Shown: positions 20,520-31,480, counted from the stretch's first letter. The stretch is 64,000 nucleotides of DNA from Thysanoteuthis rhombus (GCA_963457665.1 OY735225.1:3210086-3274085); one strand, 5' to 3'. Program-made: numbers and translations. Notes: generated by a model not told the origin, from the sequence alone.

Positions 20520-21450
20520 TTTAGCTTGTCAAGGAATCATGGAAGCTTATGGTAACAATGTAGTAGGTGCAAGCATGTGTGGAGAATGGTTTGCAAAATT
20601 TAGAAAATGAGATCAAGAGCCTAAGAACAAAGAATGCTGTGAAAGAACTCAGAACCTGAAAACTGATTAACTGGTGAAACTTTTGAAGCATGACGCAGCA
20701 CTAACCACGTATGATCTTGTGAAAAAATTCGAGATGATGATATAGTTGAACATTGTTAACAAGTCTTGGGAAAATTCTGAGGCTTGGAAAATGGGTTACA
20801 CATGAAGGGAACATCTGTCAACAGCTGAAAACTTTTCCTTTTTTTTTTATCATAGAAAAAATTGCGGTCTGAAAGTCCTTGTCGAAATTGCGTTTGACAA
20901 GGTGTTTTAATCAATGTATCCAATTTAGTTGGACTACTTTTCTTGTCTTTCTTGTTCAGAAAAAAATCATTTTTCCACATGATAGTTGCTGGTGATGAAA
21001 AATGGTTTTATTTTGAGAATTGAAAAGAAAGAAAATTTTGGCCTAATTGAGAGCAGCTTTCAACAGCTCTATCTAAATGGAAGCTACTTGGGGGAGAAAA
21101 GTTCTTTCGTGAATTTTGCTAATTTCATGATTCTTTTTGAGGGAGTTGTGATCATTGAAACCAGACCCATTGTCTCTGTTCTGTCCGAAATGAATGAGTG
21201 AATCATGGAGGAAAACACACGGCAGAATATTTTGTCAACAATCTGAGTATGTCACTAGCTCATTACACCAGAAAAATTCATAGCTTTGGTGAACACAAAT
21301 GATGTCATTCTCTAGCCTAACAATACAAGAACTCACTCTGAAAAAAAAAAAGCAGTAGAAAAGTCATGACTGTGAGGTTTTACCTCCTTCAAAACCTCCA
21401 TTTTACTCTTCGAATTTTCTTCTGAGTATCAGTTGGTTGGCTTGGCTTTT
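20520..21450 (+). pseudogene. Mariner-like transposase relic
   Basis: Three-frame reading of the + strand gives a sequence of mariner-like blocks in the right order. GIMEAYGNNVVGASMCGEWF resembles the N-terminal helix-turn-helix (YG-x8-C-x-W-F). IVAGDEKWFYFEN, near 20980, is the first catalytic-Asp block ((T/V)xGDEKWxxxxN). EVLPPSKPPFYS, near 21380, recalls the L-HPPYSPDLAPSD block with the Asp positions destroyed. Multiple stops and an insertion around 20830-20950 break it. Mariner transposases cut and paste short elements with TA target duplication; this one cannot be active. The ends were not identified. Confidence 0.6.
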
Positions 21451-21604
21451 TAGCTTATTATAATAGATTAGGAATTTAGTCTCGCAAGCCAGTTTAGTAA
21501 GTCCAATTTAGATGCCCCATTATCAGGGCCATATGCCATACCAAGTTTTGTAAATATCTATAAGACGCACTTCAGCAAAATATAGGGTTGTATGTAATGA
21601 AATA

Positions 21605-21935
21605 TTTACGATATCTGTACCTTGCATGAACGGATCACCTGCACCAGAATTAATTATCTAAAAAACATAGATCTTTTGCTAAAATCATCTAAAAAAAATA
21701 GATCTCTCATCTAAAATTATCTATAAAAAAAAGGTCCAAATGATCATAGAGACTTAAAAAACACTTTTAATTCCCTGCTCCCCATTTCCTGTTTTCAATG
21801 TTGTAGCTCTAAGAATGAGACCAGGGATGCCTGGAGGCACACAGACACTCAGAGAAGAATCTATAGCCCACTTAGCCGATTGGTCAGCCATTTATGGAGC
21901 TGCGCTGATCAAATCGATATAAATACCACTGACTT
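21605..21935 (+). repeat. Dispersed repeat family B, copy 2
   Basis: Shares CTTGCATGAACGGATCACCT, CAGAATTAATTATCTAAAAA, repeated TAGATCTCTCATCTAAAATT and AAGAATCTATAGCCCACTTAG with the other family B copies. It ends near CGCTGATCAAATCGATATAA. Family C follows directly. Confidence 0.7.
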
Positions 21936-21959
21936 TAGATTGGTACTCAGTATTTTGTT

Positions 21960-22275
21960 CAGACAAGTAACCTCATTCTTGTTTATTTCATCAGTTTTGT
22001 CCGTTTTAGTGAAAGTGTTTTTCCTGAAATTCTAAAAACCAAAGATTGTTTTAAATCAGGTTTAAACTTTAAAAAAAATACACATAGAAATGGATACTTC
22101 AAAGTATAGACCATCTGGTGGAAAGATTTCTTCTTGAGCAGGACTTTTTGGGGTAAATATGGTAGGTTAGGGTTTGTGATCATATCCACTGTGTGGAACT
22201 AAACTAGTGCAAATTGGTTTAATTATGTGCTGACCACATGTGGTTTCAGTTTTCTACTACAGACAGAAATGAGGT
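21960..22275 (+). repeat. Dispersed repeat family C, copy 1
   Basis: Contains AACCAAAGATTGTTTTAAAT, a CATCTGGTGGAAAGATTTCT region, TATGGTAGGTTAGGGTTTGT, GATCATATCCACTGTGTGGA and GACCACATGTGGTTTCAGTT. The second copy at 29700-30015 is in the same orientation. In both places family C lies beside family B. Confidence 0.8.
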
Positions 22276-23519
22276 TATATATAATAAAATGTTTACAATT
22301 ATCAGCCGGCTGTTTCTGGAGCCAGCTTTGTGCACAATGTGGGTAGCATTATCTTGCCGGAACAAACCATTGCTGGGTCAGTTGATGTGAGCATCTACTA
22401 TGATCCCCTTCAAAGCTTCATCCGTCAACCATGCTTTTTGGGATCACATTTCCTATTCGGTCCATTTTCAACCGCTCACAGCATTGGGTAGGAATAGGAC
22501 TTTACAATTGATGTGAATACCATCAAAATTCTGGGAGAGACACAGAATTGCATGGATATTAAATATTTGTCTTTAGGTGGGATTCTGTCATTGATAAATA
22601 AAACTTTGGCAGTGCAAGTATAGCTAAATTAGTGTGGAATTGCTTGAATGTTTAGCCATTTTTAGCCACTTTTTGTCTACTTTTGCTTTTTGGGGAGCTA
22701 TCTTTTTCATTTTTTACTCAGTATTCTTTAGCAGTAAAACTATTGCAAAAATATTTTTTGAGTTGGTAACTTTTTTCTGCTGGTATTGTGTGAAATTCTG
22801 GGGTGAGTTATAAATCCATTATTTGTTCAGACTTTATATTCTGATTCTTGTTGGTCTCTTTACCAAACTTTAGCTGATTTTAGCATTTTTAAAGCTATTT
22901 CAGGTGTATAATTCATCAAATCAACATATAAATCCCTGCAATTGAAAAGAAGAAATGATATTTCATGTGCCTTGTGCATATAATTAGAAGATTAGCTTAT
23001 ATGTTAAATCAGCTTGGTAAATGTAAGCAAATCTTTTCAGTCTAAAACCTGAAAAAATATTGAACCTGTCTACAGGAATCTCTGATACTCAGACTTTGAA
23101 CTCTCTTCAGAAGGAACACCCTTTTGCTGGATTAACAGGATGTCTAAAAAACACAAGGTGTGTCCTGGTAGGATCCAGCCATTTGATATTAACAAAATTA
23201 TTAACAAATAGCTTACCTAGGGAAATGGTGCCTTAGTACCCTATAAAGTACTACCCTTTGTCCATCCACTCTTCAAAACAGCTTACTAAGTTGTTTTAGT
23301 ATTATCAACTGCACCATCATGTTCCCTGTAATGCTGTCCTTGATCTGAAATCTCCTCCCTGTCAACAAAGATTTTTGCTTTGCGAAAAGCGAGAACAAAT
23401 TTAGACTGTGTGATGACTAATGGACCGGGGTGATTTGATTTTTTGACCAAAATAACAGAAGGTGTAGGAAATCTACTTGCTTGGTCATTGTGAATGTGAT
23501 GGTCATACAGCAACTCACA
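22276..23519. other. Intron DNA, no confident feature
   Basis: Less AT-rich text around 22310-22530 could be read on the - strand as short peptides including DNATHIVHKAG, faintly like a transposase QDNAxxH block, but this is too weak to call. The rest shows nothing I recognise. Confidence 0.4.
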
Positions 23520-23665
23520 TAATGACATCTCATTGCTGACTGAGTAACCCCATGAGAGTTTATAAATGTGCAGTCTCCTCTTATTGGCATCTCACTGCTG
23601 ATTGAGTAATCCCATGAGAGAGTGTCTGTTCATTAATATGCAGTAATCTCCCCTCTTGTTGGTTC
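23520..23665 (+). repeat. Short tandem duplication, about 65 bp
   Basis: GACATCTCATTGCTGACTGA...CCCATGAGAG is repeated as GGCATCTCACTGCTGATTGA...CCCATGAGAG. Both continue with a TATGCAGTCTCC-like phrase. Confidence 0.75.
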
Positions 23666-23824
23666 CCAAGTTACATCAAGTTACATTGATTTTGACCTGC
23701 AAAGAATAATTTATTCTTTCAAAAACCATCTGTATTCTCTGCACTCATGTGTTTACAACTCATAAAATGAAAAGTAGTGCAGTCTGTTTCTGTCAAACTG
23801 ACCAATTATTTACCAACCCACCAC

Positions 23825-23945
23825 CTACTTGTTGAAATTTTCCATTGGTGAAGCCTGTATGTGGGATACATATGTAGTCAGCCAGCCTGCCAGACCATCT
23901 GAAGAGACCTGTGTTGATGGTTTCTAACTAATCACAATAATTCAT
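23825..23945 (+). mobile_element. MITE-A, partial copy 5
   Basis: Only the right-hand part is present: TTGGTGAAGCCTGTATGTGG, CAGCCAGCCTGCCAGACCAT and TGATGGTTTCTAACTAATC. It is followed immediately by an RTE-like tail. Confidence 0.65.
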
Positions 23946-24480
23946 CATCATCAGCCTTTTAGCATTTGTTGTTGGACATAGACCTTCCCCCAAAATCACT
24001 AGACCACCATGGGCATTACGAAGCCAATACTTTATGAACTTGCCTAGTTCGTCTCGTCATCTTATTTTTTTACCAGCTACAGTTTCACATATGATCCCTG
24101 GTAATCCAAGTTGTGAGTTGTGATGTCCAGCAGTTGTTGGACATTCTTTTAACATGCCCAGCCCATTGCCATTTGAGTTTTATAATGATTTCTCTGACTC
24201 CTGTTTTTCTCTGATATACTCTGCTATCTTGTAATCCCTTCATATGATATTGAGCATGATTCTTTCATGTGTATGTTACATAGTTCTCAGTTTGAGGGTG
24301 AATCTTTGATTAAGTTCCATGTTTCAGCTCCATAGGTGACTGTTTAAAGGATACATTGGTTGTTGACTCTTCTTTGTAAGGCTAATGGGATTTTCTTGTT
24401 TTTGCCAAATTTGATTGATTTTTCACCTGATTTCTTCTTCTTTTGAGGATTTCATGGATATTTGTTGTAATTGCTTGTCT
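23945..24480 (-). mobile_element. RTE-like LINE, 5'-truncated copy
   Basis: Begins with TTCATCATCATCAGCC (inverted (TGA)n tail) then TTGTTGGACATAGACCTTCC, the family's 3' end. It proceeds through CCAGCCCATTGCCATTTGAG and ATTCTTTCATGTGTATGTTA to a CTTCTTCTTTTGAGGA region coding for KEEEI. It has an internal deletion and no intact frame. Confidence 0.85.
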
Positions 24481-24999
24481 TTGAATCTGCATAAATAAAT
24501 CAAATTGTTGGTAGAAAAATGTAGTTGTTGTATGCAAAAAAATTGCAATGAAAACTAAAAAAATCTAAAAAATGACTCATAAATTACTATATTTTTCCAT
24601 TTTCTTAACCTTTATTAAATGAAATATTATAAATAATTTTCATTTTTTTGATTTTTATGACAACTTTTTTATCTTCATCTTAATTTGATTAGTTTCTTTT
24701 TATCACAATAAAAAACAACCAATAAAATCAAGTTGAAGGTAAAATGTAGTCATAAAAATAAAAAAATACTAATGATTCTTAAAAAGCTGTTTTTTTTCTT
24801 AAAAATGTTCTTACAAAACAGGTTAAAGATCAGATTCCACAGTATTTTTACTTATTTGAGTTTATAATTCTTTTGCAAAGCCAGTTTTCATTCATCTATT
24901 TAGGTTAACAATCATGAACACACCTTATAAACCACATCATTTACAACAAAGTTTTTATGGCTTATCATAAAAAAACATGTTAATAATGAACCACTTTTA
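24481..24999. other. AT-rich intron DNA, no feature
   Basis: Very AT-rich, with many short homopolymers. No ORF, tandem or inverted repeat is worth calling. Confidence 0.5.
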
Positions 25000-25004
25000 A
25001 TCAT

Positions 25005-25065
25005 CATTACTACTACTATTATTATTATTATTATTATTCGTGGTGGTGGTGGTGGGGGTGTTGGT
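25005..25065. repeat. Trinucleotide repeat (CAT/ACT/ATT)n plus (GGT)n
   Basis: CATCATTACTACTACTATTATTATT passes into GTGGTGGTGGTGGTGGGGG. The interrupted triplet tract resembles an old RTE (TCA)n tail, although no LINE sequence is attached. Confidence 0.85.
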
Positions 25066-25970
25066 GCTTTTGGACCAGTATTTTCTTTCAATTTGATTGT
25101 TCCTATGGCTTTCATGATGTTAGTTACAGTTAGAATGTTCAATAAATTATAAATGAATTCACAAATATGCACATGTATCTCAAGCTATATGTTTTACACT
25201 TTGAATTCATTAATAAAACCAGTTAGAGTCTGTGGTCTTGCCTGGGGTAGAGTAACTTTGAATACAACAACACATTAAAGCAAATGGTATTTTATGGAAA
25301 TTTCATAAAATTAAAAAAGATGGGGTGAGGTGCTTGATAAGTGAAATCATAAAATGAAAATTTCAGAAGAAACTGTTTTTACTTCTAATCAATAAGACCC
25401 TTGTTACCATTGTGAAAATATATATTTTGAAAGAAAAATTTTAAGTTTTTTGCGGGGATGGGCTATTTCTATTTACAATGTAATGGTAATGCTGAACTGG
25501 ACCCTTACTTTACATCTGGTGCACCAGAGTACAGCTTTGAAGAACCTCACTTACTACCATTGTGGCACAATTAGGGAGGGGTGGTGATTTTTCATATCTA
25601 ATTATGTTAAGATAGATTCTTATGTTTTTGAAAATTTTTTTTTAATAGTTATACTGCTTACGTCTAGTTCAGTATTATAACTGTATCCGTAATAGACGCC
25701 CCAACTCTCACCCAAAATGAAAATGACATTTTCCTCTCAAAACTGATTCTTTTCCAGAGGTAGTGGAGGTGTCATTGATTGAAAGCCCCATAAAACTATT
25801 TTGGAAAAAAAAAAATCATTTTTAAATTATCTAATACATTTTCCGGTTTCACTAGTAAAACGAAATTAAACCTAAAAAACCACCAAGTAAATTAAGATGA
25901 AAGCAAATAGTTGTCCAAAACAAATGATTATGGTTTACAATATATCATCTAATGAGAAATAAATAATAAA
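25066..25970. other. Intron DNA, no feature
   Basis: No convincing gene, repeat or RNA seen. Confidence 0.5.
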
Positions 25971-25973
25971 ATA

Positions 25974-26151
25974 CAGTCGTCCCTCCAATTTCGTGGGGGT
26001 TCAGGGCACAGACCATTCACACAATTTCAATTTAATGAATAATTCTAGACTCCTCACTAAAGCTCAACATCTATTACTCTGTTGAATGCAATAGACATTT
26101 TTGAATATTTAAAATCCATAAATTGCATGAACAGTAGCAACACTATAAATA

Positions 26152-26193
<42 letters not shown>

Positions 26194-26528
26194 TATACAT
26201 TGAGAGAGAGAGAATATACCTGTACTTGAAATCTTTAAAATATCTTTTATAAATATATGTATGCATAAATTTGAAGTAATATAACTTAATAATGTACTGT
26301 ACACATAATTTTTATGATTTGCTAAAACCTATGACTTTATTTATATTTGGATATTGTGCATTTCGTCTGCAGGTTTTACATTATGTTGTGTACTCAAAGA
26401 TATATATTTTGATAATGATTCTTTACAGCAACCTGTTTTCTAAAAAAATCTTATTTTTCTATTGTTGACAAAATAAAAATATAATCAAATCCGTGAACTA
26501 AAACCCAGTGAAATTGGAGGGCCAACTA
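25974..26528. mobile_element. pogo/Tigger-like MITE with TA target duplication
   Basis: The left end CAGTCGTCCCTCCAATTTC and the right end, read inverted, TAGTTGGCCCTCCAATTTC (complement of 26510-26528) are matching terminal repeats with CAGT(C/T)G-CCCTC, the type seen in pogo/Tigger elements. TA lies directly outside each end (25972-25973, 26529-26530). The 555-bp interior is non-coding and holds an (AT)n-GAGAGAG microsatellite (26159-26215). Confidence 0.8.
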
Positions 26529-27004
26529 TAAATACTTCTAATTTTATTGAAAAAAAGAATGACCTTCTTCAGCTCTTATGTTTGGAAAAGGGAAGGAGTG
26601 GGTGATGGGTGATAGAATCTGACAATGGCTTTGGCCATTATATTTAAGAAAGGGCTGAGGTCATAGTATCTGACAATGGCTGCGTTTTTTTTTTACTTAT
26701 GCTGTTCATTATTTTTTATGAATACTGAGGAAAAACCACTGAAAACTTGTAAAAAAAATTCATTGTAAGAAACATTTGTGCAATTCATGAGAAGAATTAT
26801 TGATGAAAATCCTGGTGTGAAAATTGTTTCCAATGTTTTGAACCAGAGATTTAATGAAAACAACCATGAATGACCTCCGAGGTCAATCTCATATCACCTC
26901 TGTCACAAGTTGATCTTTTTCGGGTTTGCATGCCAAAGATTAAGTTGATAGGCCTTTAACATGAAAGAGGCGTGGACAAACAAATAGAGGGCTCAAATAT
27001 TAGT
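26529..27004. other. Intron DNA, no feature
   Basis: ATCTGACAATGGCT is repeated near 26617 and 26669, a small local duplication. Nothing else stands out. Confidence 0.5.
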
Positions 27005-27007
27005 ATA

Positions 27008-27465
27008 GATATCATCATCATCAGTCTTTCAATGTTCGTTGTTGGACATAGACTTTCCCCAGGATTCCCCACACTTCTCTATCATGATATCGTGGAGCCA
27101 GTACTTTCTGAATTTGTCTTGCTCTTCTCTCCATCTAATATTCTGCTGGCTTCAGTCACACTTATGATCTTGGTGGAGATCCATGTCATGACTCGCTATG
27201 TCAAGTTGTCTGCCATTCTTGCAACATGGCCAGCACACCGCTATTTGAGATTTTTAATGGATTCTATGATGTCCCTGACTCCTGTCTTTTCCCGGATGTA
27301 CTGTGCTGTCTTGTGGTCTCTCCATGTGAGGCCCAGCATAATTCTTTCATGTCCACGTTGTATGGTTCTCAATTTACGGATCTGTCTCCATGTTTCAGCT
27401 CCATTAGTGACTATTAGGAGGATGCACTGGTCATACACCCTTCTTTTTAGGATTAATAGCAGGAA
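27008..27465 (-). mobile_element. RTE-like LINE 3' fragment, left arm of opposed pair
   Basis: Starts with ATCATCATCATCAGTC (inverted tail) and TTGTTGGACATAGAC. The - strand frame to 27241 reads LKRRVYDQCILLIVTNGAET, RTIQRGHERIMLGLTWRDHK and TAQYIREKTGVRDIIESIKN, the RTE C-terminal region downstream of the catalytic core. It breaks off at about 27463, where sequence of the opposite orientation begins. Confidence 0.9.
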
Positions 27466-28135
27466 AGTTGGTCTCCACATGAACTTTGATAAAACCAATG
27501 ACATGTGCAACAAATACATTGAGGATAAAAACATAATAATCAGAATTGAAAACACAGTCCTAGACAAAGTAGATGATAACATTTATCTGGGACAAGTAAT
27601 CTCCATGGAATCCTCAAAAATAGATGAAATGAAATTAAGAATAGGTTGGCAAGCTTTTAGCAGAGCAAGTTCAATTTTCAAAAATAAGATCTCATTAGAT
27701 TTGAAAACTTGGGTCTACAACAAATCCATCCTCTCGATAGCCACGTACGAACCTGAAACCTGGAACTCTCAAACTAGGAACCATGCACCATGCAGAGGAG
27801 ATGATCAAGTGTGACAACATATGGAGAGATTACAAGACAGTGCATTATATTAGAGAGAAAACAGATCAGAAGTATCATATCCATTAAAAAAACTCAAAGA
27901 GCAATGGGCTGGTCATGTTGCAAGATTGTCAGCAACCACAACTTCATGACTCACAACATGGATCCCCAGAGATCGTACATGAAATTGTGGCTGTGGAAAA
28001 ATAAGGCACTATGATGCTTGGGAGCAAGAGGTCTGGCATGATGTTTGTGAGCAAGAGAACTGTTGTTGGACATAGACCTTCCCCAAAGAATGCCCATGTC
28101 CAACAACAGACTTTGAAATGATGATGATTATATTA
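27463..28135 (+). mobile_element. RTE-like LINE 3' fragment, right arm of opposed pair
   Basis: Begins abruptly with AGGAAAGTTGGTCTCCACAT and reads RKVGLHMNFDKTNDMCNKYI, then DNIYLGQVISMESSKIDEMK and WQAFSRASSIFKNK. It continues to the 3' end: TGTTGTTGGACATAG, then a GTCCAACAACAGAC and ATGATGATGATTA tail. The 3' end carries an inverted repeat CTGTTGTTGGACA / TGTCCAACAACAG (about 28059-28107). Because both arms reach the LINE 3' end, this is not a standard 5' inversion from one insertion. The 280-residue open frame 26972-27814 is an artefact crossing the junction. Confidence 0.85.
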
Positions 28136-28403
28136 CTTAGAAGAAAGTATATTGCTATTGATCCCCTCTATTTAAACCTTTATAAATTACAATAAAAATC
28201 AAGTATTATAATTCTGTATCAGTTGATACTGTTTTTATTTCTCTTATGTAATTTAATGAGATATTTTTCTGCAAAATAGATTGTTTAAAATTCAGATCAT
28301 ATGAGTTGCATTTTATTTTAGATGTCTCTACGATATTTAGTTATAAACTCCCAATCACTGTTCTACTTTATCTCTTGCTTCGCTATTATAATGGTTTCTT
28401 CTC
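28136..28403. other. No recognised feature
   Basis: AT-rich spacer with no repeat identified. Confidence 0.5.
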
Positions 28404-28727
28404 TCACACACAGAAGGTCCCGAGTTTGATAACTGATATGATTGTAGAGTCTGGAAAATTCTTCATTAAGACTAATTCTCCTGTGTGCTCAGCAGTTAAT
28501 TGAGTACACACTAAGCTTTGCGATTGGGGTAGAGGTATCCCTTTCATAGGTACCACTTCTAGATCAGAAGCACAAACATTACTTCTCCCAAATTGCGTGC
28601 AGATATTGTGTAGTGTAGTTGTGCACAAGACTATTAGGATGGAGCATTCAGTGAAGGTCAAAGTTATCAGCCATGCTGCAACAGTTTCCTGAAGTGTCTC
28701 TTCATAAACCAAGAAAGAAAAGAACAA
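28404..28727 (-). pseudogene. Possible PIF/Harbinger-like transposase C-terminal fragment
   Basis: A 107-residue - strand frame contains LITLTFTECSILIVLCTTTL followed by HNICTQFG. Harbinger (DDE_Tnp_4) transposases commonly end in a hydrophobic helix with a (V/T)LHN(I/F)C motif, and this resembles it. No upstream catalytic DDE blocks, frame continuity or element termini were seen, so this may be chance. The rest of the frame (SNVCASDLEVVPMKGIP) is not recognised. Confidence 0.25.
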
Positions 28728-29279
28728 ATCAAAACCTAATTCTTCATCCTAGACATCATTCTAAAATATACAAACTAAAACATCAAGTCACCATTGATAA
28801 AAGAAAATTTGAAGATTAAAATTTAGGTTTTGAATCACAATATCTATTCACTAGTAGTAAAAGAGAGAACATTATTTGAATTTCTTAAATTAAGCATTGT
28901 TTATCATCATTAATTTGTGATTAGTATGTATATTGCTTTATCTTTGTTGCTTTTAATATGCTAATTAGATGTAATATTCAGATTTCTCAAACAAAGCATT
29001 GTCAATTTTTATTGATTTCTTTACTTATAAGTATTTCTTCTTCTTGTCTCTGGTTCTTTATTTGCGCTGATAGTATTAGATGTAATACTATTTGAAAATT
29101 ATTGATAGTTTCATAGTTTCAAAACAACACTAACATTGAACAGAATTTAATCGAGGTTTTCAATTTGAATAAAAAAAAAAGGAGGGTGTCCTGTTAGAAA
29201 TGTAGTTTCAAACAATAAAATTCTTGTTGTAGTATTTGTGTCATTATTTGAATAAATATGTCGAATTATCATAGTTCCA
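28728..29279. other. AT-rich intron DNA, no feature
   Basis: Nothing beyond short homopolymers. Confidence 0.5.
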
Positions 29280-29600
29280 CAATCGACATGCCAGACCAAC
29301 CTGCAAAGTGGGCTACAGATTCTTTTCTATCAGCTTGAGGGTGTGTATGAGTCCCTGGGAACTCTTGGTCGTGTTTCTGGGGCTACAACCTTGGATATGT
29401 ACCCCACTAAGCACCCTCTAGAAAAATTTTTTTTTTTCTTTTTTTTTCAAAAGAGTGCTTTTTTGGACCAACTATAAAGAGATTTGTGCTGGTAATCGGT
29501 TTTCGTTAGTTTTAGATTTATTTTTTCTGATAATTTTAGATAATTAGTTCTGGTTCACACATAGGCCACGGTGATTCATTCATGCAATCTACAGATATCT
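29280..29600 (-). repeat. Dispersed repeat family B, copy 3
   Basis: Reverse orientation. It contains CATGCCAGACCAACCTGCAA, GTGGGCTACAGATTCTTTTC, TTTGGACCAACTATAAAGAG, AATTAGTTCTGGTTCACACA and GGCCACGGTGATTCATTCAT. The last two are the inverted left end of the family. Confidence 0.7.
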
Positions 29601-29699
29601 ATTTAGTGTTTCGTCAGTATGAGAGAAAGTTGTTTGGATTCCTGAGATAAGAAATTATCATCATTATACATGGATTTAATCGGATTAGTGTCCTCGTTT

Positions 29700-30015
29700 A
29701 GGGTGGTGACTATAACAACCAAGATGAGGATACTAGGTCGAGTAAATCAGTGTACAATAATTACAGAAAGTTATTCTTCCAAAATTCACAAACCAAAAAT
29801 TGTTGTAAATTAGATTTAAGCTTAAAAAAACACATGAATATAAAAACATCAAAGTATTAACCATCTGGTGAAAAGATTTCTTCTTGAACAAACCTTTTGA
29901 GGGTAGATATGGTAGGTTAGGGTTTGAGATCATGCCCACTGCGTGAAACTGAACTTGTGTAAATTAGTTTTATTATACTGTGACCACACGTCAGTTCAGT
30001 TTTCAAGTACAGACA
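29700..30015 (+). repeat. Dispersed repeat family C, copy 2
   Basis: CAAACCAAAAATTGTTGTAA, ACCATCTGGTGAAAAGATTT, TATGGTAGGTTAGGGTTTGA and GACCACACGTCAGTTCAGTT align in order with 21960-22275. Confidence 0.8.
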
Positions 30016-30386
30016 GGAGAGTGCATCAGTAGTGAAGGGTGAATGAAGATTTATTTTATTTTATTTTTCTTTTCAAAGTGTGTGAAAAAGTTTTTATAAA
30101 TATCCTGTTACAGCTATAAAACTCAGGGTGTCTGAAAATCCCTTGAGCAATGTAGATTTGTTAAAAGTTTCCTCTTTAGAAGGTATGAAGAGCTGACAAA
30201 ATGGAAATGGAAGCAAAATTATTCAAGATATAACATGCTTACTTACAGACACTGGTGTGATGCTAAAAAATGGAATGAGGGAATGCAGGGCTGTCTGCTC
30301 TAGTGAGCGTAGCAGTCTGGTGAACAAAGCAAGCTTCTGCAGCCTCTGGGTGGTTGTTGGGGGGGCACATTTTGGAGGCCTTGATT

Positions 30387-30387
<1 letters not shown>
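30016..30387. other. No recognised feature
   Basis: Includes a GC-richer patch (30340-30380) with GGTGGTTGTTGGGGGGGC. No gene found. Confidence 0.5.

Positions 30388-30448
<61 letters not shown>
30388..30448. repeat. (AT)n microsatellite
   Basis: About 30 AT units. The Tyr-Ile ORFs on both strands across it are artefacts. Confidence 0.97.
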
Positions 30449-30455
<7 letters not shown>

Positions 30456-31104
30456 GCTTAATACACAGTTTTGGCTTATTCTAGAATACAAACAGATAAA
30501 CAAAATGAGAATTTTTGTAATAGAGTTGAGCATCACCAACTCCGCAACATCAGAAACTTAGCTCTTTTTAAGAATGAAATAATGATCAAATTTTGAATAA
30601 TCCTGTTCCGTTTAGCTCATTTTCCTTCTTGTTTGTCTTCATAACGGGTGGCAGATTACTGCTTGTTTTTCGATGGGTGTGAGCGTCTGTGCGCTGATCC
30701 ACCTGTATTTTTTTAATCCTCACCAAACTCAGACTGGAATCATATTTTTATGCTATAGTATATAAATAAAACCTGTTGATATCCAACCCAGCACAATTAT
30801 GACCTCACACTTGGGCTGGGTGATATATCAGCTTTAAATGGTATATTGATGTATTTTCAAACATGGTGTAGAATTAAGCAGGAAATGGAACTACACTAAC
30901 CTTTGTAATTGAATTTCATAAAATGCAGTTTTTAAATGTTCAGTTTTCGTATTTTTGTTTGTTCCGTTATATTTTATGATCCCCAACGTCTCAGCTTAAT
31001 TACCCCATGTCATAAGAGAATGGCCTCCACTAAAATTGAAAATGGCCATTTATGATTTTTATTGAAAATAATACCTTTTTTTTTTTTACGTAAAATTTCT
31101 TCAT
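30449..31104. other. Intron DNA, no feature
   Basis: No gene, tandem repeat or inverted repeat recognised. Confidence 0.5.
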
Positions 31105-31480
31105 CCAGAACAGGGTTTCTCAATTTTTTCCTCCCATTTTGGTTATTCTTAAAGCAATCACCCCCCACCTCCACTCAAAATTTTTGATGAAATCAAAATT
31201 ACATTTCGTTGATGCTTTGCTATCAGATTCTCAATATTTGGATTGATATTTGTAAGTTTTAGTCTTACGTCTCTTCATATCAAAAAAACATGAAAAATGG
31301 TATGAGAATTGACTACTCGCTCTTCCTCCTCCTGCTACTATTACCATAGATGGTGGACACATCATTGAACTTAAAGTTGTTGTTTTTATTCATAATTTGG
31401 TAATACCAAACAATCGGCATAAATGGTTTTACATCATCTAGATAGAGGGACACCATTCCCCCTCCTAAACAAAGTTCTCA
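31105..31480 (+). repeat. hAT-like repeat, copy 1 (right end unclear)
   Basis: Starts CAGGGTTTCTCAATTTTTTC (31111) and shares TTCTTAAAGCAATCACCCCC-like and CTCCACTCAAAATTTTTGAT text with 32089-32461, in the same orientation. Its later part (GATGGTGGACACATCATTGA) recurs at 51735-51760. Only the left terminus is clear. Confidence 0.5.

Noticed and set aside
22310..22530. Possible transposase block (RQDNATHIVHKAG) on the - strand
   Set aside because: A single short motif in a broken frame, with no neighbouring catalytic blocks or element ends.
26972..27814. 280-residue open frame
   Set aside because: It crosses the junction of two opposed RTE fragments: the first half is antisense of LINE 3' sequence, the second half sense. 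It is not a protein-coding gene.
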